A DNA stretch of 36,162 nucleotides from Beijerinckiaceae bacterium. Its GTDB lineage: Bacteria > Pseudomonadota > Alphaproteobacteria > Rhizobiales > Beijerinckiaceae. Location of the stretch: the NCBI GenBank assembly GCA_947474545.1, contig CANJJI010000031.1:1-36162 (forward strand), given 5' to 3'. The stretch's first letter is position 1, and every line of letters begins with the position of its first letter. Below, piece by piece: positions 8,506-17,315 of this stretch. The notes beneath the pieces are model-generated. The model was not told the DNA's origin and did not search any database. It saw nothing but the letters and a program-made list of their open reading frames with translations. A program made the translations under genes and the position numbers.

Positions 8506-9954
8506 TCAGGCTGCAAATTTCACGTATTCGAATTCGCCAGGTTTATTGTCGATACCGAGCCGGGGCGGTGCGATCCAGGGCGCATATTTGCCAGCTTCCG
8601 TTACGGGCTTCATCAAAGACGCTACAAACTCTCCATCAGAGGCTGATGGCAGATACTCATCTTTTGTCCCGAGCCAATCAGACGCCGGAATGACAATCCC
8701 TGAAGGCGTTGCCTCCATGTTGCGAAACTCACCAATCTTCCGGTTAAACGCCACATGCGGCAATGCCAGACGGAAAGTAAACCCTTCCTTCTCGATGATC
8801 TTGTTCCAGCGTTCGACGCCCTTGGCGCAATCTTCAGAATAGTCATCACGGAGACGCATGTTGAGAGCCGTCAATGCAGGTTCATCCACATTCTGAATCC
8901 TTCCATCAATAAATTTCAACACCGGGTAGGTAGAGCTCGTCAACCGGTGATCATCGTTGATAGTATTTTCCCGGAAGCGCCCCTTGAGACCTGCATTATA
9001 GAAATTCGCCGCATTGGTCGAAATTTCCGAACCAAACAGGTCAAGCGTCAGGGAGTAATGCAGGTTCAACTTCTTCTGCATGGTCGGCAGATCGATCACG
9101 CCAAGCGCGCGTACCTTTGCAACTTCACACGCATCGTGAATGCCTGCCTGTTTCATCGCCTCACAAGTGCGTTGAATAATGCGGCCAATGCCGGTCTCGC
9201 CAACAAACATATGATGCGCTTCTTCAGTCAACATGAATCGCGCAGTGCGCGAGAGCGGATCGAACCCCGATTGCGCCAGACTCTCCAACTGCATCTTGCC
9301 GTCGCGATCGGTGAAGAAGGTGAACATGAAGAACGATAGCCAGTCCGGCGTCTCCTCATTGAAAGCGCCCAGCATACGAGGCTTGTCCGCATCGCCAGAG
9401 CGGCGCACCAGCAATTCATCGGCCTCCTCGCGGCCATCCCGGCCGAAATATTTGTGCAACAGGTAAACCATCGCCCAGAGGTGACGGCCTTCTTCCACAT
9501 TCACCTGAAAGAGATTTCGCAGATCGTAAAGTGAAGGCGCAGTCTTGCCCAGATGCCGCTGTTGCTCAACAGACGCAGGCTCCGTATCGCCCTGAATCAC
9601 GATGAGCCGGCGCAACATTGCACGATGTTCACCTGGCACTTCCTGCCAGGCAGGTTCGCCGATATGTTCGCCGAAGGACACCTTGCGCCCTTCTTCCTGA
9701 GGTGCAAGCAAGATGCCCCAGCGATATTCGGGCATGCGTACATAGTCGAATTTCGCCCACCCTTTGGGATCAACAGAAACAGCCGTGCGCAAATAGACCA
9801 GCTTTTCCTGAAAGCCTTCAGGCCCCATGCTTTTCCACCAGTCGATATATCCGGGATGCCATTTCTCAAGCGCGCGAAGCAATTGCCGGTCGCTGGCAAG
9901 ATCCACGTTGTTGGGGATCTGCGTGGAATAATCGACATTGATCAGATCAAGCAT
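8506..9954 (-). CDS. boxB: Benzoyl-CoA 2,3-epoxidase oxygenase component BoxB
   Basis: A 482-residue di-iron oxygenase that, with BoxA, NADPH and O2, converts benzoyl-CoA to the 2,3-epoxide. Two E-x2-H metal motifs are visible: VNVEEGRHLW at residues 151-160 and LTEEAHHMFVGETG around 242-255. Family segments such as WHPGYIDWWKSMGPEGFQ near residue 32 and the C-terminal DNKPGEFEYVKFA are present. AAAGGAGAA stands just before the ATG at 9954, which fixes the start against an upstream ATG at 9987 lying inside the boxC end. It follows boxC by 29 nt and precedes boxA by 73 nt. The reading frame is intact. Confidence 0.96.
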   Translation of the reverse strand: MLDLINVDYSTQIPNNVDLASDRQLLRALEKWHPGYIDWWKSMGPEGFQEKLVYLRTAVSVDPKGWAKFDYVRMPEYRWGILLAPQEEGRKVSFGEHIGEPAWQEVPGEHRAMLRRLIVIQGDTEPASVEQQRHLGKTAPSLYDLRNLFQVNVEEGRHLWAMVYLLHKYFGRDGREEADELLVRRSGDADKPRMLGAFNEETPDWLSFFMFTFFTDRDGKMQLESLAQSGFDPLSRTARFMLTEEAHHMFVGETGIGRIIQRTCEAMKQAGIHDACEVAKVRALGVIDLPTMQKKLNLHYSLTLDLFGSEISTNAANFYNAGLKGRFRENTINDDHRLTSSTYPVLKFIDGRIQNVDEPALTALNMRLRDDYSEDCAKGVERWNKIIEKEGFTFRLALPHVAFNRKIGEFRNMEATPSGIVIPASDWLGTKDEYLPSASDGEFVASLMKPVTEAGKYAPWIAPPRLGIDNKPGEFEYVKFAA

Positions 9955-9983
9955 GGCGTTCTCCTTTGAGTGCCTCAGATCGT

Positions 9984-11672
9984 TCAAACACGGCGCATGT
10001 CGTAAACAGGTTTTTGCCCGGTGCCATAGCGGCGCAACGCGCCTTCTTCACCCACCGCATTGCCCCGCTGGAAAATCCAGTTTTGCCACGCGGTGAGCCT
10101 AGCGAAGATTTTGGTTTCCATGGTCTCGGGACCAACAAAGCGCAAATTGGCCTCAAGACCAGTGAGACTGTCCGGCGAAAAACTGCTGCGCTCCTGAAGA
10201 AACATCCGCACTTCATCAACCCAGTCGATATCGTCAAGCGCAAACGTGATCAGGCCAAGCTCCTCGGCCTTTTCAGCCTCAAACTCTTGCCCCTTCATTA
10301 AAGCCAGCTTGTCAATTTGCCCGGGCTCACCGAAGAAGCGTGATTGCAGGCGGGTCAATCCATTGCCCATGGGATAACGGTCAAAGTTCACACCGCCCAG
10401 AATTATGTGTGCAGGCGGCTTGTTATCACCATCCATCTGGCCAATCAGCATTAAAGAACGGTCGGAAGCAAAAGCAATTTCCGCGAATGTGCCGGCAAAA
10501 CAGGAGTTCGGCTCAATCAACGAAACGATCGTACGCGAGGTGACATCCAATCGCTTCAGTACCCGCTTCCACATATGCAGGATTTCATGAGCCAGCCAAT
10601 GCGAACAGTTGGCCAGCAAAAACGCATCGTGCGCAAGAACTTTTTCGCCTGACCCTTCTGTACGAAACACAAACGTCCCGATTTCAAACTCATTGTTGCG
10701 CAAGTGCAGAATCGCATCATCGAATTCCCGAGCCAGACGCAGCGGCCAGAAATCCGCACCCTGCAACAGCATCTGTTCAACCGATTCAGGACTGCTGGCC
10801 GATGGTCCGCGCAAGGTGATGTTAGCCAGCCGCGCCGCCCGATCAATACCGACGCTGAGGGAGGAATATTCTATGGTGTCACCAGAAAACCTGCGCTGAA
10901 TCGGCGCCAGCGAAATACCGGCGTCAGGGCCGCTTCGTGGCGACGTTTTTGCTAGTACCCCCGATCTTTCTCTTACGCGTTCGTCTATTCTGCTTTGTGG
11001 AACCAACTCATCAACCAACCGCCATTGCTGCGCACGCTTACCCCGAACGCCTTCTTCGGTCGTGCAAAAGACATCGGCATGATCACGGCGCACTTTGCGC
11101 TTGTCAACGACGCGCGTCAGCCCACCGGTACCAGGAAGCACAGCCAACAAAGGCACTTCTGGCAAAGAGACAGCGGCCGTTCCATCATCGACCAGCATGA
11201 TATGATCGGCTGTGAGCGCCAGTTCATATCCACCGCCTGCCGCAGTTCCATTCACCATGCAGATTGTGCGAATACCCGAAACCTCGCTGGCATCTTCGAT
11301 ATAATTTCGGGTCTCATTAGTGAACTTGCAGAAATTGACCTTATGCGCGTGAGAAGCGCCAGCGAGCATGCGTATGTTGGCCCCTGCACAAAAAACCCGT
11401 TCCTTGCCGGAGCGCATGACAACAGTTTTCACGGCTGGATGCTCGAAACGGATCCGCTGCCACGCGTCCGCCAGCTCTATATCGACACCCAGATCGTAGG
11501 AATTGAGCTTCAGTTGATAGCCTTCGAACAACCCGCCATTTTCATCGACGTCCATCGTCAATGTGGCGGTGTCGCCTTGAACGTCGAGCTTCCAATGCCG
11601 GTAAGCACCGGGCGAAGTCTGGAAATCGATGAAAGTCCCGCCATTTGCGAGTTTGCGTTCAACTTCGGCCAT
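9984..11672 (-). CDS. boxC: 2,3-epoxybenzoyl-CoA dihydrolase BoxC
   Basis: A 562-residue crotonase-fold enzyme that hydrolytically opens the 2,3-epoxide of benzoyl-CoA to 3,4-dehydroadipyl-CoA semialdehyde and formate. The N-terminal crotonase half shows KERVFCAGANIRML and NGTAAGGGYELALTADH, then SLPEVPLLAVLPGTGGLTRVVDKRKVRRD. A second, diverged crotonase-like half follows, giving the unusual length of about 550 typical of BoxC. GAGGAGACAGGG precedes the ATG. An 85-nt gap upstream holds two TGCA-N6-TGCA boxes and a TATAAT, so boxC probably has its own regulated promoter within the longer bclA transcript. The frame is intact. Confidence 0.96.
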   Translation of the reverse strand: MAEVERKLANGGTFIDFQTSPGAYRHWKLDVQGDTATLTMDVDENGGLFEGYQLKLNSYDLGVDIELADAWQRIRFEHPAVKTVVMRSGKERVFCAGANIRMLAGASHAHKVNFCKFTNETRNYIEDASEVSGIRTICMVNGTAAGGGYELALTADHIMLVDDGTAAVSLPEVPLLAVLPGTGGLTRVVDKRKVRRDHADVFCTTEEGVRGKRAQQWRLVDELVPQSRIDERVRERSGVLAKTSPRSGPDAGISLAPIQRRFSGDTIEYSSLSVGIDRAARLANITLRGPSASSPESVEQMLLQGADFWPLRLAREFDDAILHLRNNEFEIGTFVFRTEGSGEKVLAHDAFLLANCSHWLAHEILHMWKRVLKRLDVTSRTIVSLIEPNSCFAGTFAEIAFASDRSLMLIGQMDGDNKPPAHIILGGVNFDRYPMGNGLTRLQSRFFGEPGQIDKLALMKGQEFEAEKAEELGLITFALDDIDWVDEVRMFLQERSSFSPDSLTGLEANLRFVGPETMETKIFARLTAWQNWIFQRGNAVGEEGALRRYGTGQKPVYDMRRV

Positions 11673-11692
11673 CCCTGTCTCCTCAATAGATA

Positions 11693-11706
11693 TGCATTAT
11701 AATGCA
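11693..11706. promoter_or_regulatory. BoxR-type operator overlapping a boxC promoter -10
   Basis: TGCATTATAATGCA is a perfect 14-bp palindrome of the TGCA-N6-TGCA form, which I recall as the operator of the BzdR/BoxR regulators. It includes the consensus -10 TATAAT. The boxC ATG is 20 nt downstream on the minus strand, so a transcript would start within about 15 nt of it. A weak -35 (TGGACA, 15-nt spacing) lies upstream. Binding here would occlude RNA polymerase, which fits repression in the absence of benzoyl-CoA. Confidence 0.75.
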
Positions 11707-11741
11707 TTTTTTTACTTGTCCAGTGCCGCCGGCGGAAAGTC

Positions 11742-11755
11742 TGCATTTTGATGCA
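11742..11755. promoter_or_regulatory. Second BoxR-type box upstream of boxC
   Basis: TGCATTTTGATGCA matches TGCA-N6-TGCA, with outer arms exact and AT-rich centre. It lies 49 bp centre to centre from the box at 11693, immediately after the hydrolase stop codon. Two boxes at this spacing could allow cooperative binding or looping. This one does not contain a -10. Confidence 0.65.
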
Positions 11756-11757
11756 TC

Positions 11758-12564
11758 TTATCTGGCAAGCATGTGTGGAAAACGTTCTGCAAAAAATGCG
11801 CACACTGCCTCAAGGGTCTGCACTGGGCGTTCACGGTGTGGCGAATGCCGAACGCCTGGCATCAAGATCACAGTGGCCGGCACGCCTGCATGACGTTGCA
11901 CAACCTCGATCTGCGCGCGCGTGCCGTATTGATCATCCTCCCCCTGCATCAGGAGAAGCGGAACATTTATACGTCTGACAAATTCACAAATATTCCATGC
12001 GCGAAAGGTTGGATCGAGCCAAGCGTCGTTCCAACCACGAAAAGCACAATCGACATGCGCATGCCAGCGGGCAAGTCTGCTACGCAGATCACCTTGATCA
12101 TAGGCTTCTTTGACCTCACGTATCAACGCAACGGAAATATCTTCGACGAAGAAGTGCGGCGCCATCAGGCATAACCCTTTGACTCGCGTGTCTCGGACGC
12201 CCCCACCGTAGATTGTAGCGATCGAGCCGCCGTCGGAATGGCCCAGCAGAATACCTTCGCGAAAACCGACGGCGTCGAGCACAGACCCAAGCACAACCAG
12301 AGCTTCATCATGCATATAGGTGAGCGGACGCGGTAGGTTAACCGCGCTCGATTTACCGTAGCCTGCTCGAGAATAAGCAAAGATGCCTGCGCCAGTTGCT
12401 TCACTGAGCTTATCAGGAAAATCACCCCATAGTCCTGCCGAGCCAAGGCCCTCATGCAAAAGGACAATCGTAGGCGATTCATCGGGTTGTGGACCACAAA
12501 ATCGATATTCGAGACGCATGCCCTTAATCTCGAGAAACCCCTGCGCCGCCAGCGCCATTGTCAT
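11758..12564 (-). CDS. Alpha/beta hydrolase in the box operon
   Basis: A 268-residue alpha/beta-hydrolase-fold protein. The oxyanion region is LLHEGLGSAG near residue 35. The nucleophile elbow is GHSDGG with S110, the likely acid is in GEDDQYG near residue 210, and the His is in GVRHSPH at about 240. The ATG at 12564 overlaps the bclA stop as ATGA, so the two genes are translationally coupled. Genes of this type accompany many box clusters and are often labelled enol-lactonase-like. Possible jobs are hydrolysis of a ring-opening by-product or thioester editing, neither shown. About 45 extra in-frame codons upstream overlap bclA and are not used. Confidence 0.85.
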   Translation of the reverse strand: MTMALAAQGFLEIKGMRLEYRFCGPQPDESPTIVLLHEGLGSAGLWGDFPDKLSEATGAGIFAYSRAGYGKSSAVNLPRPLTYMHDEALVVLGSVLDAVGFREGILLGHSDGGSIATIYGGGVRDTRVKGLCLMAPHFFVEDISVALIREVKEAYDQGDLRSRLARWHAHVDCAFRGWNDAWLDPTFRAWNICEFVRRINVPLLLMQGEDDQYGTRAQIEVVQRHAGVPATVILMPGVRHSPHRERPVQTLEAVCAFFAERFPHMLAR

Positions 12565-14099
12565 GAGGAATCTCTCAGCTTGAAGCGTTGTATCTTGCCG
12601 GTCGCAGTTTTCGGCAAATTGTCCATCACTTCGATCCAGCGCGGATATTTCCACGCGCCAGCGGCTTTTTTGACATGTTCCTTCAGCGCGGCGTCGAGCC
12701 CGTCGGTAGAAGCGCCCTGTTTGAGAATGATGAAGGCTTTGGGCTTCAAGAGCCCATCCTCATCGGCTTTTGCCACCACCGCAGCTTCAAGGACTGCTGG
12801 ATGCGACGCAAGCGCGGCTTCTATTTCAAAAGGCGAAACCCAGATGCCACTGACCTTGAACATGTCGTCTGCGCGGCCACAATATTTATAGCGTTGCGAG
12901 CTATCGCGTGTATACTTATCACCTGTCCGGGTCCACTCACCCTGAAAAGTAGCGCGGCTTTTTTCGCGCTGATTCCAGTAGCCATCAGCTGCCGAGGGAC
13001 CGCGCACATAAAGTTCGCCTACATCCCCATCCACAACCGGCTGCAACGCATCATCAAGAAGGCGAAGATCATAACCCGGCACCGCGCGTCCAGACGTGCC
13101 GTAGACTACGTCGCCAGGCGCGTTGGAAAGAAAGATATGCAACATTTCCGTGGAGCCAACACCATCAAGAATATCGCTGCCAAAGCGCTTTTTCCACGTC
13201 GAACCGATATGCTCCGGCAATGCCTCGCCAGCTGATGCGCAAAGCCTGAGTTTCGAAGAGCCATTCTCTTCCGCAAGCGACGCATCTCCCAGCATGGCCG
13301 CGTAAAGCGTAGGCACGCCGAAGAACAGGGATGGCTGATATTTGGCGAGCATCCGATACATCAGCGCTGGCGTTGGCCGGTCCGGGTTCAAAATTGTCGT
13401 CGCCCCGGCCGACAAGGGAAAAGACAATGAATTCCCGAGCCCATAGGCAAAAAAGAACTTTGCCGCCGACAGGCATACGTCATCTTCCCTGATCCCGAGC
13501 ACGCCTTGTCCATAAAGCTTCGCTGTCGCCATCATGCTGGATTGAACATGCTTAGTGCCTTTGGGCGCCCCCGTCGAACCGGACGAGTAGAGCCAGAAGG
13601 CGATATCATCGGGCGAACACTCAACAGGCGCGAACTCACTCGGCTGCTGGCGTGCCAATGTATCGAAATCGAGCACGTGACCTTCCTCAATTCCGCCCAC
13701 GCAAAATACATTCTCAAGATCGGGAAGTCCCTCCAGCACAAACGCAACGGATGCATACAGCGGTGATGATACAAATAGAGCCTTGGCCCGGGAATCCGCC
13801 AGCATGTAGCGATAGGTCTCCGCTGGAAGCAACGTATTCAGAGGAACAGGCACGACACCAGCGCGGATGGCGCCAAGAAAGACCGCCGGCCAATCCACCG
13901 TGTCCAACATGACAATGGCAACCCGGTCTTCACGCCGGACACCATGTGAACGCAAAAGATTCGCCACACGCGCGGAGGCTTTCATGAGCCCTTCGTATGT
14001 CACCTGATTTTGCGGATCAATAAACGCGATCTTGCTGCCACGCCCTTCGGCAACATTCCTGTCCAGCAAATCCGCACAAGCATTATAGTGCGCCGTCAT
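12561..14099 (-). CDS. bclA: Benzoate-CoA ligase
   Basis: A 512-residue AMP-forming ligase that activates benzoate to benzoyl-CoA, the entry step of the box pathway. The P-loop YSSGSTGAPKG lies at about residues 171-181. GVGSTEMLHIFLSNAPG is characteristic of benzoate/4-hydroxybenzoate-CoA ligases. TGDKYTRD and the catalytic lysine K502 in LPKTATGKIQRFKL complete the adenylation and C-terminal domains. I take the ATG at 14099, with GGGGAGGGGACC just upstream, rather than the 49-codon longer frame that would run through the operator region and boxR start. It leads the leftward box string and is divergent from boxR. Confidence 0.95.
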   Translation of the reverse strand: MTAHYNACADLLDRNVAEGRGSKIAFIDPQNQVTYEGLMKASARVANLLRSHGVRREDRVAIVMLDTVDWPAVFLGAIRAGVVPVPLNTLLPAETYRYMLADSRAKALFVSSPLYASVAFVLEGLPDLENVFCVGGIEEGHVLDFDTLARQQPSEFAPVECSPDDIAFWLYSSGSTGAPKGTKHVQSSMMATAKLYGQGVLGIREDDVCLSAAKFFFAYGLGNSLSFPLSAGATTILNPDRPTPALMYRMLAKYQPSLFFGVPTLYAAMLGDASLAEENGSSKLRLCASAGEALPEHIGSTWKKRFGSDILDGVGSTEMLHIFLSNAPGDVVYGTSGRAVPGYDLRLLDDALQPVVDGDVGELYVRGPSAADGYWNQREKSRATFQGEWTRTGDKYTRDSSQRYKYCGRADDMFKVSGIWVSPFEIEAALASHPAVLEAAVVAKADEDGLLKPKAFIILKQGASTDGLDAALKEHVKKAAGAWKYPRWIEVMDNLPKTATGKIQRFKLRDSS

Positions 14100-14157
14100 G
14101 GTCCCCTCCCCTTGTTTCAACACCGGCCACGGACTTGTAGCCAATTCTAAGAAATCA

Positions 14158-14171
14158 TGCAATATAATGCA
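14158..14171. promoter_or_regulatory. BoxR-type operator in the bclA/boxR divergent gap
   Basis: TGCAATATAATGCA has exact TGCA arms separated by six AT bases and includes TATAAT on the plus strand and TATATT on the minus strand. It lies about 58 nt upstream of the bclA ATG and 75 nt upstream of the boxR ATG, so one bound site could control both directions. It is the third box of this form in the locus. Confidence 0.75.
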
Positions 14172-14212
14172 CAATTGGCTAGGAACACTGCGGCTTGATG
14201 GTCGCGCGAGCA

Positions 14213-14226
14213 TGTAATATTTTGCA
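14213..14226. promoter_or_regulatory. Degenerate BoxR-type half-box near boxR start
   Basis: TGTAATATTTTGCA matches TGCA-N6-TGCA with one changed base in the left arm. It lies 55 bp centre to centre from the perfect box at 14158 and 20 nt before the boxR ATG, which would suit autoregulation. With one mismatch it is weaker evidence than the other three boxes. Confidence 0.4.
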
Positions 14227-14245
14227 GAATATTCTGGGAATCCCA

Positions 14246-15166
14246 ATGAAGAAAGTCAAAAAAGCCCCCGCAGACGGCCGGCAAGCGCTCGTGACGCCCC
14301 AGACCGACCTTACCAGCCAGATTGCTGGAGACGATGCTTATCTTGAGGCCCTGGGGCAACGGGTCCGGCGGATCCGTGCCTTGCGCGGCATGTCTCGCAA
14401 GGTACTGGCGCAGGTTTCCGGAATTTCCGAACGCTACATCGCCCAGCTGGAAAGCGGCCAGGGCAATGTGTCGATTATGTTGTTGCGCCGGATTGGTCAG
14501 GCCACCGGCGTGCCTGTCGAGGAAATAGTTACCGAGGAACACGAGGTTTGGCCAGAGATTCGCGACCAGCTCCGTCTTGCACCGGAGGAAATTTTGAACG
14601 AAGTTCGCAAACTCCTTCATCATATGACGGGCACTGTATCGCATAAGGAACATAAGCGTATTGCGCTTATCGGGTTGCGCGGCGCAGGAAAGTCTACGCT
14701 CGGCCAGATGGCCGCTAAGACACTTGGCTCTGATTTCGTCGAACTCAATCGCGACATCGAAAACGAACAAGGGTTTTCTGTTACTGAAATCTTCAAGCTT
14801 TACGGACAGGAGGGTTATCGCCGAATGGAGTTTTCGGCCATCAGACGCATCGCCGAAAGCAACCGGCCCATGATCGTAGCAACAGGCGGCGGTATAGTGG
14901 CGGAGGCCGCTTCTTTCGATTTCCTGCTGAAATCGTTTTACACCATATGGATCAAGGCAAAACCCGAAGAACATATGCGACGTGTGCGAAAACAGGGCGA
15001 CCTCAGACCCATGGCAAATGATCGCGCGGCGATGAAAGAGCTTGTCACCATTTTGACGAGTCGCGAGCCGCTCTATGGCCGTGCTAACGCCATCGTCGAT
15101 ACATCCGGCAAATCACCGGAAGCCAGCCTGCAGGATCTGCTTTCGGCCATTCACGCTGCGCAATGA
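14246..15166 (+). CDS. boxR: BoxR/BzdR-type transcriptional regulator (XRE HTH plus shikimate kinase-like domain)
   Basis: A 306-residue regulator of the benzoyl-CoA pathway. An XRE-type helix-turn-helix spans about residues 33-95 (LGQRVRRIRALRGMSRKVLA, then SGISERYIAQLESGQGN). A linker is followed by a shikimate-kinase-like domain with Walker A GLRGAGKST at 143-151 and a second motif TGGGIVAEA. This fusion defines the BzdR/BoxR family, in which benzoyl-CoA is the known effector and releases repression. The start at 14246 fits family N-termini; the 17 extra upstream codons would cross the operator. It is divergent from bclA and 21 nt before the fused beta-oxidation gene. Confidence 0.95.
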   Translation: MKKVKKAPADGRQALVTPQTDLTSQIAGDDAYLEALGQRVRRIRALRGMSRKVLAQVSGISERYIAQLESGQGNVSIMLLRRIGQATGVPVEEIVTEEHEVWPEIRDQLRLAPEEILNEVRKLLHHMTGTVSHKEHKRIALIGLRGAGKSTLGQMAAKTLGSDFVELNRDIENEQGFSVTEIFKLYGQEGYRRMEFSAIRRIAESNRPMIVATGGGIVAEAASFDFLLKSFYTIWIKAKPEEHMRRVRKQGDLRPMANDRAAMKELVTILTSREPLYGRANAIVDTSGKSPEASLQDLLSAIHAAQ

Positions 15167-15187
15167 TCCCGATTAAAAGGTTCCATC

Positions 15188-17269
15188 ATGAGTGAAAACG
15201 TACAACCAGTAACTATGCAGCAGCGCGGCGACATAGCAATCATCACAATCGACAACCCGCCTGTGAATGCGACATCGCAAGCCGTGCGCGCCGGCCTCCT
15301 TGCGGCCATTGAAGGCGCAGATGGCGACGCCCGCATCGCTGCAATTGTCATTTGCTGCGCCGGACGCACATTTACGGCGGGCGGTGATATCCGTGAATTC
15401 GGCAAGCCGCCACTTCTGCCCATGTTGTTTGACACATGTGCGAGGATTGAGGCGTGTAGCAAGCCTGTTGTCTGCGCATATCACGGCACCGCGTTGGGCG
15501 GCGGCTTTGAAATCGGGCTAGCCTCCCACGTCAGGCTTGCGGCGCCTGGGACCCAACTAGGCCTTCCGGAAGTCAAACTGGGCCTCGTGCCCGGCGCCGG
15601 AGGAACTCAACGCTTGCCGCGGTTGATTGGAATACCTGCCGCGCTGGAACTGGCCGCGACAGGCCGTTTCATGAAAGCAGAAGAAGCACTCAAACTCGGC
15701 GCTATCGACACCATAGTTGAAGGCGATCTGCTCGAATGCGCGGTCGACGCGGCGCACGCTGCGATCGAAAAGCCTATGCGCCGCAGCGGCGAACTCCCTG
15801 TCATCGCAATCGGCGCAGAGCAGGCGCAGGAACTACTTAACGGTGTTAAACGCAAGGCGCGTGGTCAGGAAGCGCCTGTGATTGCGGCGCAACTTGTCCT
15901 TGAATCTGCGAGCCGAACGACGCCGCAAGGTGTGGTGCGCGAGCGGCAGGAATTCAATCGCCTTATGGAAACTCAACAGGGCCGCGCTATGCGCCATATC
16001 TTCTTCGCTGAACGCGAAGCAGCACGCATTCCCGGGCTCGAAAATGCAACAGCGAAAGACGTAAAGATTGCCGGCGTCGTCGGCGCCGGTACTATGGGCG
16101 CAGGCATTTCCGTCGCGCTCCTGGATGCAGGTTATAACGTTGTCGTCGTGGAACAGAATGCAGAGGCTGCCGAACGCGGGCGTTCCCGCATCGCCAGCAT
16201 TTTCGAGCGAAATGTAGCCTCCGGCCGCCTGAGCGAACAAGCGATGACTGAGCGCATGCAAAGGTTATCAATTGGATGTGATTTGATGGCATTTACGCCC
16301 TGCGACATTGTCATCGAAGCTGTGTTTGATGATCTTGACGTCAAACGCACGCTCTTTTCCCAGCTTTCTGCCATCGTGCGCGACGATTGTATTCTTGCTA
16401 CCAACACAAGTTATCTCGACCCCAACGCCATCGCCCGCGACACAAGCAATCCCGAACGCGTTGCCGGCATGCATTTTTTTGCTCCGGCCAACATCATGCG
16501 CCTGGTCGAAACTGTGCGTGCGCAGCACACTTCAGCGCAAACACTTGCAACGGCGTTGGCGATTGCCAAAAAGCTTCGTAAGCTTCCGATTTATTCCGGT
16601 GTTTGCGAAGGTTTTATAGGCAACAGGCTCTATTCCTATTATCGCCGCCAATGCGAATTCATGTTGGAAGAGGGTGCGCTGCCACATGAAATCGACAGAG
16701 CCATGGAAGACTGGGGCCTGCCCATGGGGCCTTTTCGCGCCTTCGACCTCTCCGGCCTAGATATCGCCTGGGCGCTACGCAAACGGCAAGCTGCAACCCG
16801 CGATCCTGCCAACCGTTACAGCCATATATCTGACAGGCTTTGCGAGATGGGCCGCTTTGGTCAGAAAACACAGGCGGGATGGTATAAATATCAAAACGGT
16901 AAACCTGTAGCCGATGACATGACGACAAAAATTATCTTGGAGGCATCGCGGGAAAAGAACATCGCACGCCGGTCATTCGGTGCAGACGAAATCCGTCTTC
17001 GCCTCGTAACTGCGCTGGCAAACGAAGGCGCACGAGCGCTGGAAGAAGGCATTACATTGCGCGCCTCCGACATCGATCTTGTTTACATCAACGGATATGG
17101 CTGGCCTGCCTGGCTCGGCGGCCCCATGTTTCAGGCCAGTGAATTTGGGCTGCCGCGCATTCTGGAAGAAGTGCAAAAAATGCACGCCCGCGACGGCTCC
17201 GAATTCACCCCCGCGCCCTTGCTTGTGCAAGCTGTAAAGCATGGCAAACCGATTGACGGCAGTGCATGA
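15188..17269 (+). CDS. Fused enoyl-CoA hydratase/3-hydroxyacyl-CoA dehydrogenase
   Basis: A 693-residue bifunctional beta-oxidation enzyme. The N-terminal crotonase domain (about 1-200) keeps both catalytic glutamates, E108 in GGGFEIG and E128 in LPEVKLG. The NAD-binding domain starts at IAGVVGAGTMGAGIS (about 294-308). The 3HCDH C-terminal domains contain GFIGNRLYSYYRR and GWPAWLGGPM. It would hydrate an enoyl-CoA and oxidise the 3-hydroxyacyl-CoA. Placed directly after boxR, its natural substrate is likely the C6 dicarboxyl-CoA from benzoate ring opening, on the way to beta-ketoadipyl-CoA. That assignment is by context. Confidence 0.92.
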   Translation: MSENVQPVTMQQRGDIAIITIDNPPVNATSQAVRAGLLAAIEGADGDARIAAIVICCAGRTFTAGGDIREFGKPPLLPMLFDTCARIEACSKPVVCAYHGTALGGGFEIGLASHVRLAAPGTQLGLPEVKLGLVPGAGGTQRLPRLIGIPAALELAATGRFMKAEEALKLGAIDTIVEGDLLECAVDAAHAAIEKPMRRSGELPVIAIGAEQAQELLNGVKRKARGQEAPVIAAQLVLESASRTTPQGVVRERQEFNRLMETQQGRAMRHIFFAEREAARIPGLENATAKDVKIAGVVGAGTMGAGISVALLDAGYNVVVVEQNAEAAERGRSRIASIFERNVASGRLSEQAMTERMQRLSIGCDLMAFTPCDIVIEAVFDDLDVKRTLFSQLSAIVRDDCILATNTSYLDPNAIARDTSNPERVAGMHFFAPANIMRLVETVRAQHTSAQTLATALAIAKKLRKLPIYSGVCEGFIGNRLYSYYRRQCEFMLEEGALPHEIDRAMEDWGLPMGPFRAFDLSGLDIAWALRKRQAATRDPANRYSHISDRLCEMGRFGQKTQAGWYKYQNGKPVADDMTTKIILEASREKNIARRSFGADEIRLRLVTALANEGARALEEGITLRASDIDLVYINGYGWPAWLGGPMFQASEFGLPRILEEVQKMHARDGSEFTPAPLLVQAVKHGKPIDGSA

Positions 17270-17315
17270 TTATCAGTTAGGCCGTCGTTCGCCGCAGAAA
17301 CTGGCGCCAAATCAA

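Noticed and set aside
14100-14246. 49-codon N-terminal extension of bclA
   Set aside because: It crosses the operator and the boxR start, while the ATG at 14099 has a strong ribosome site and matches the family start.
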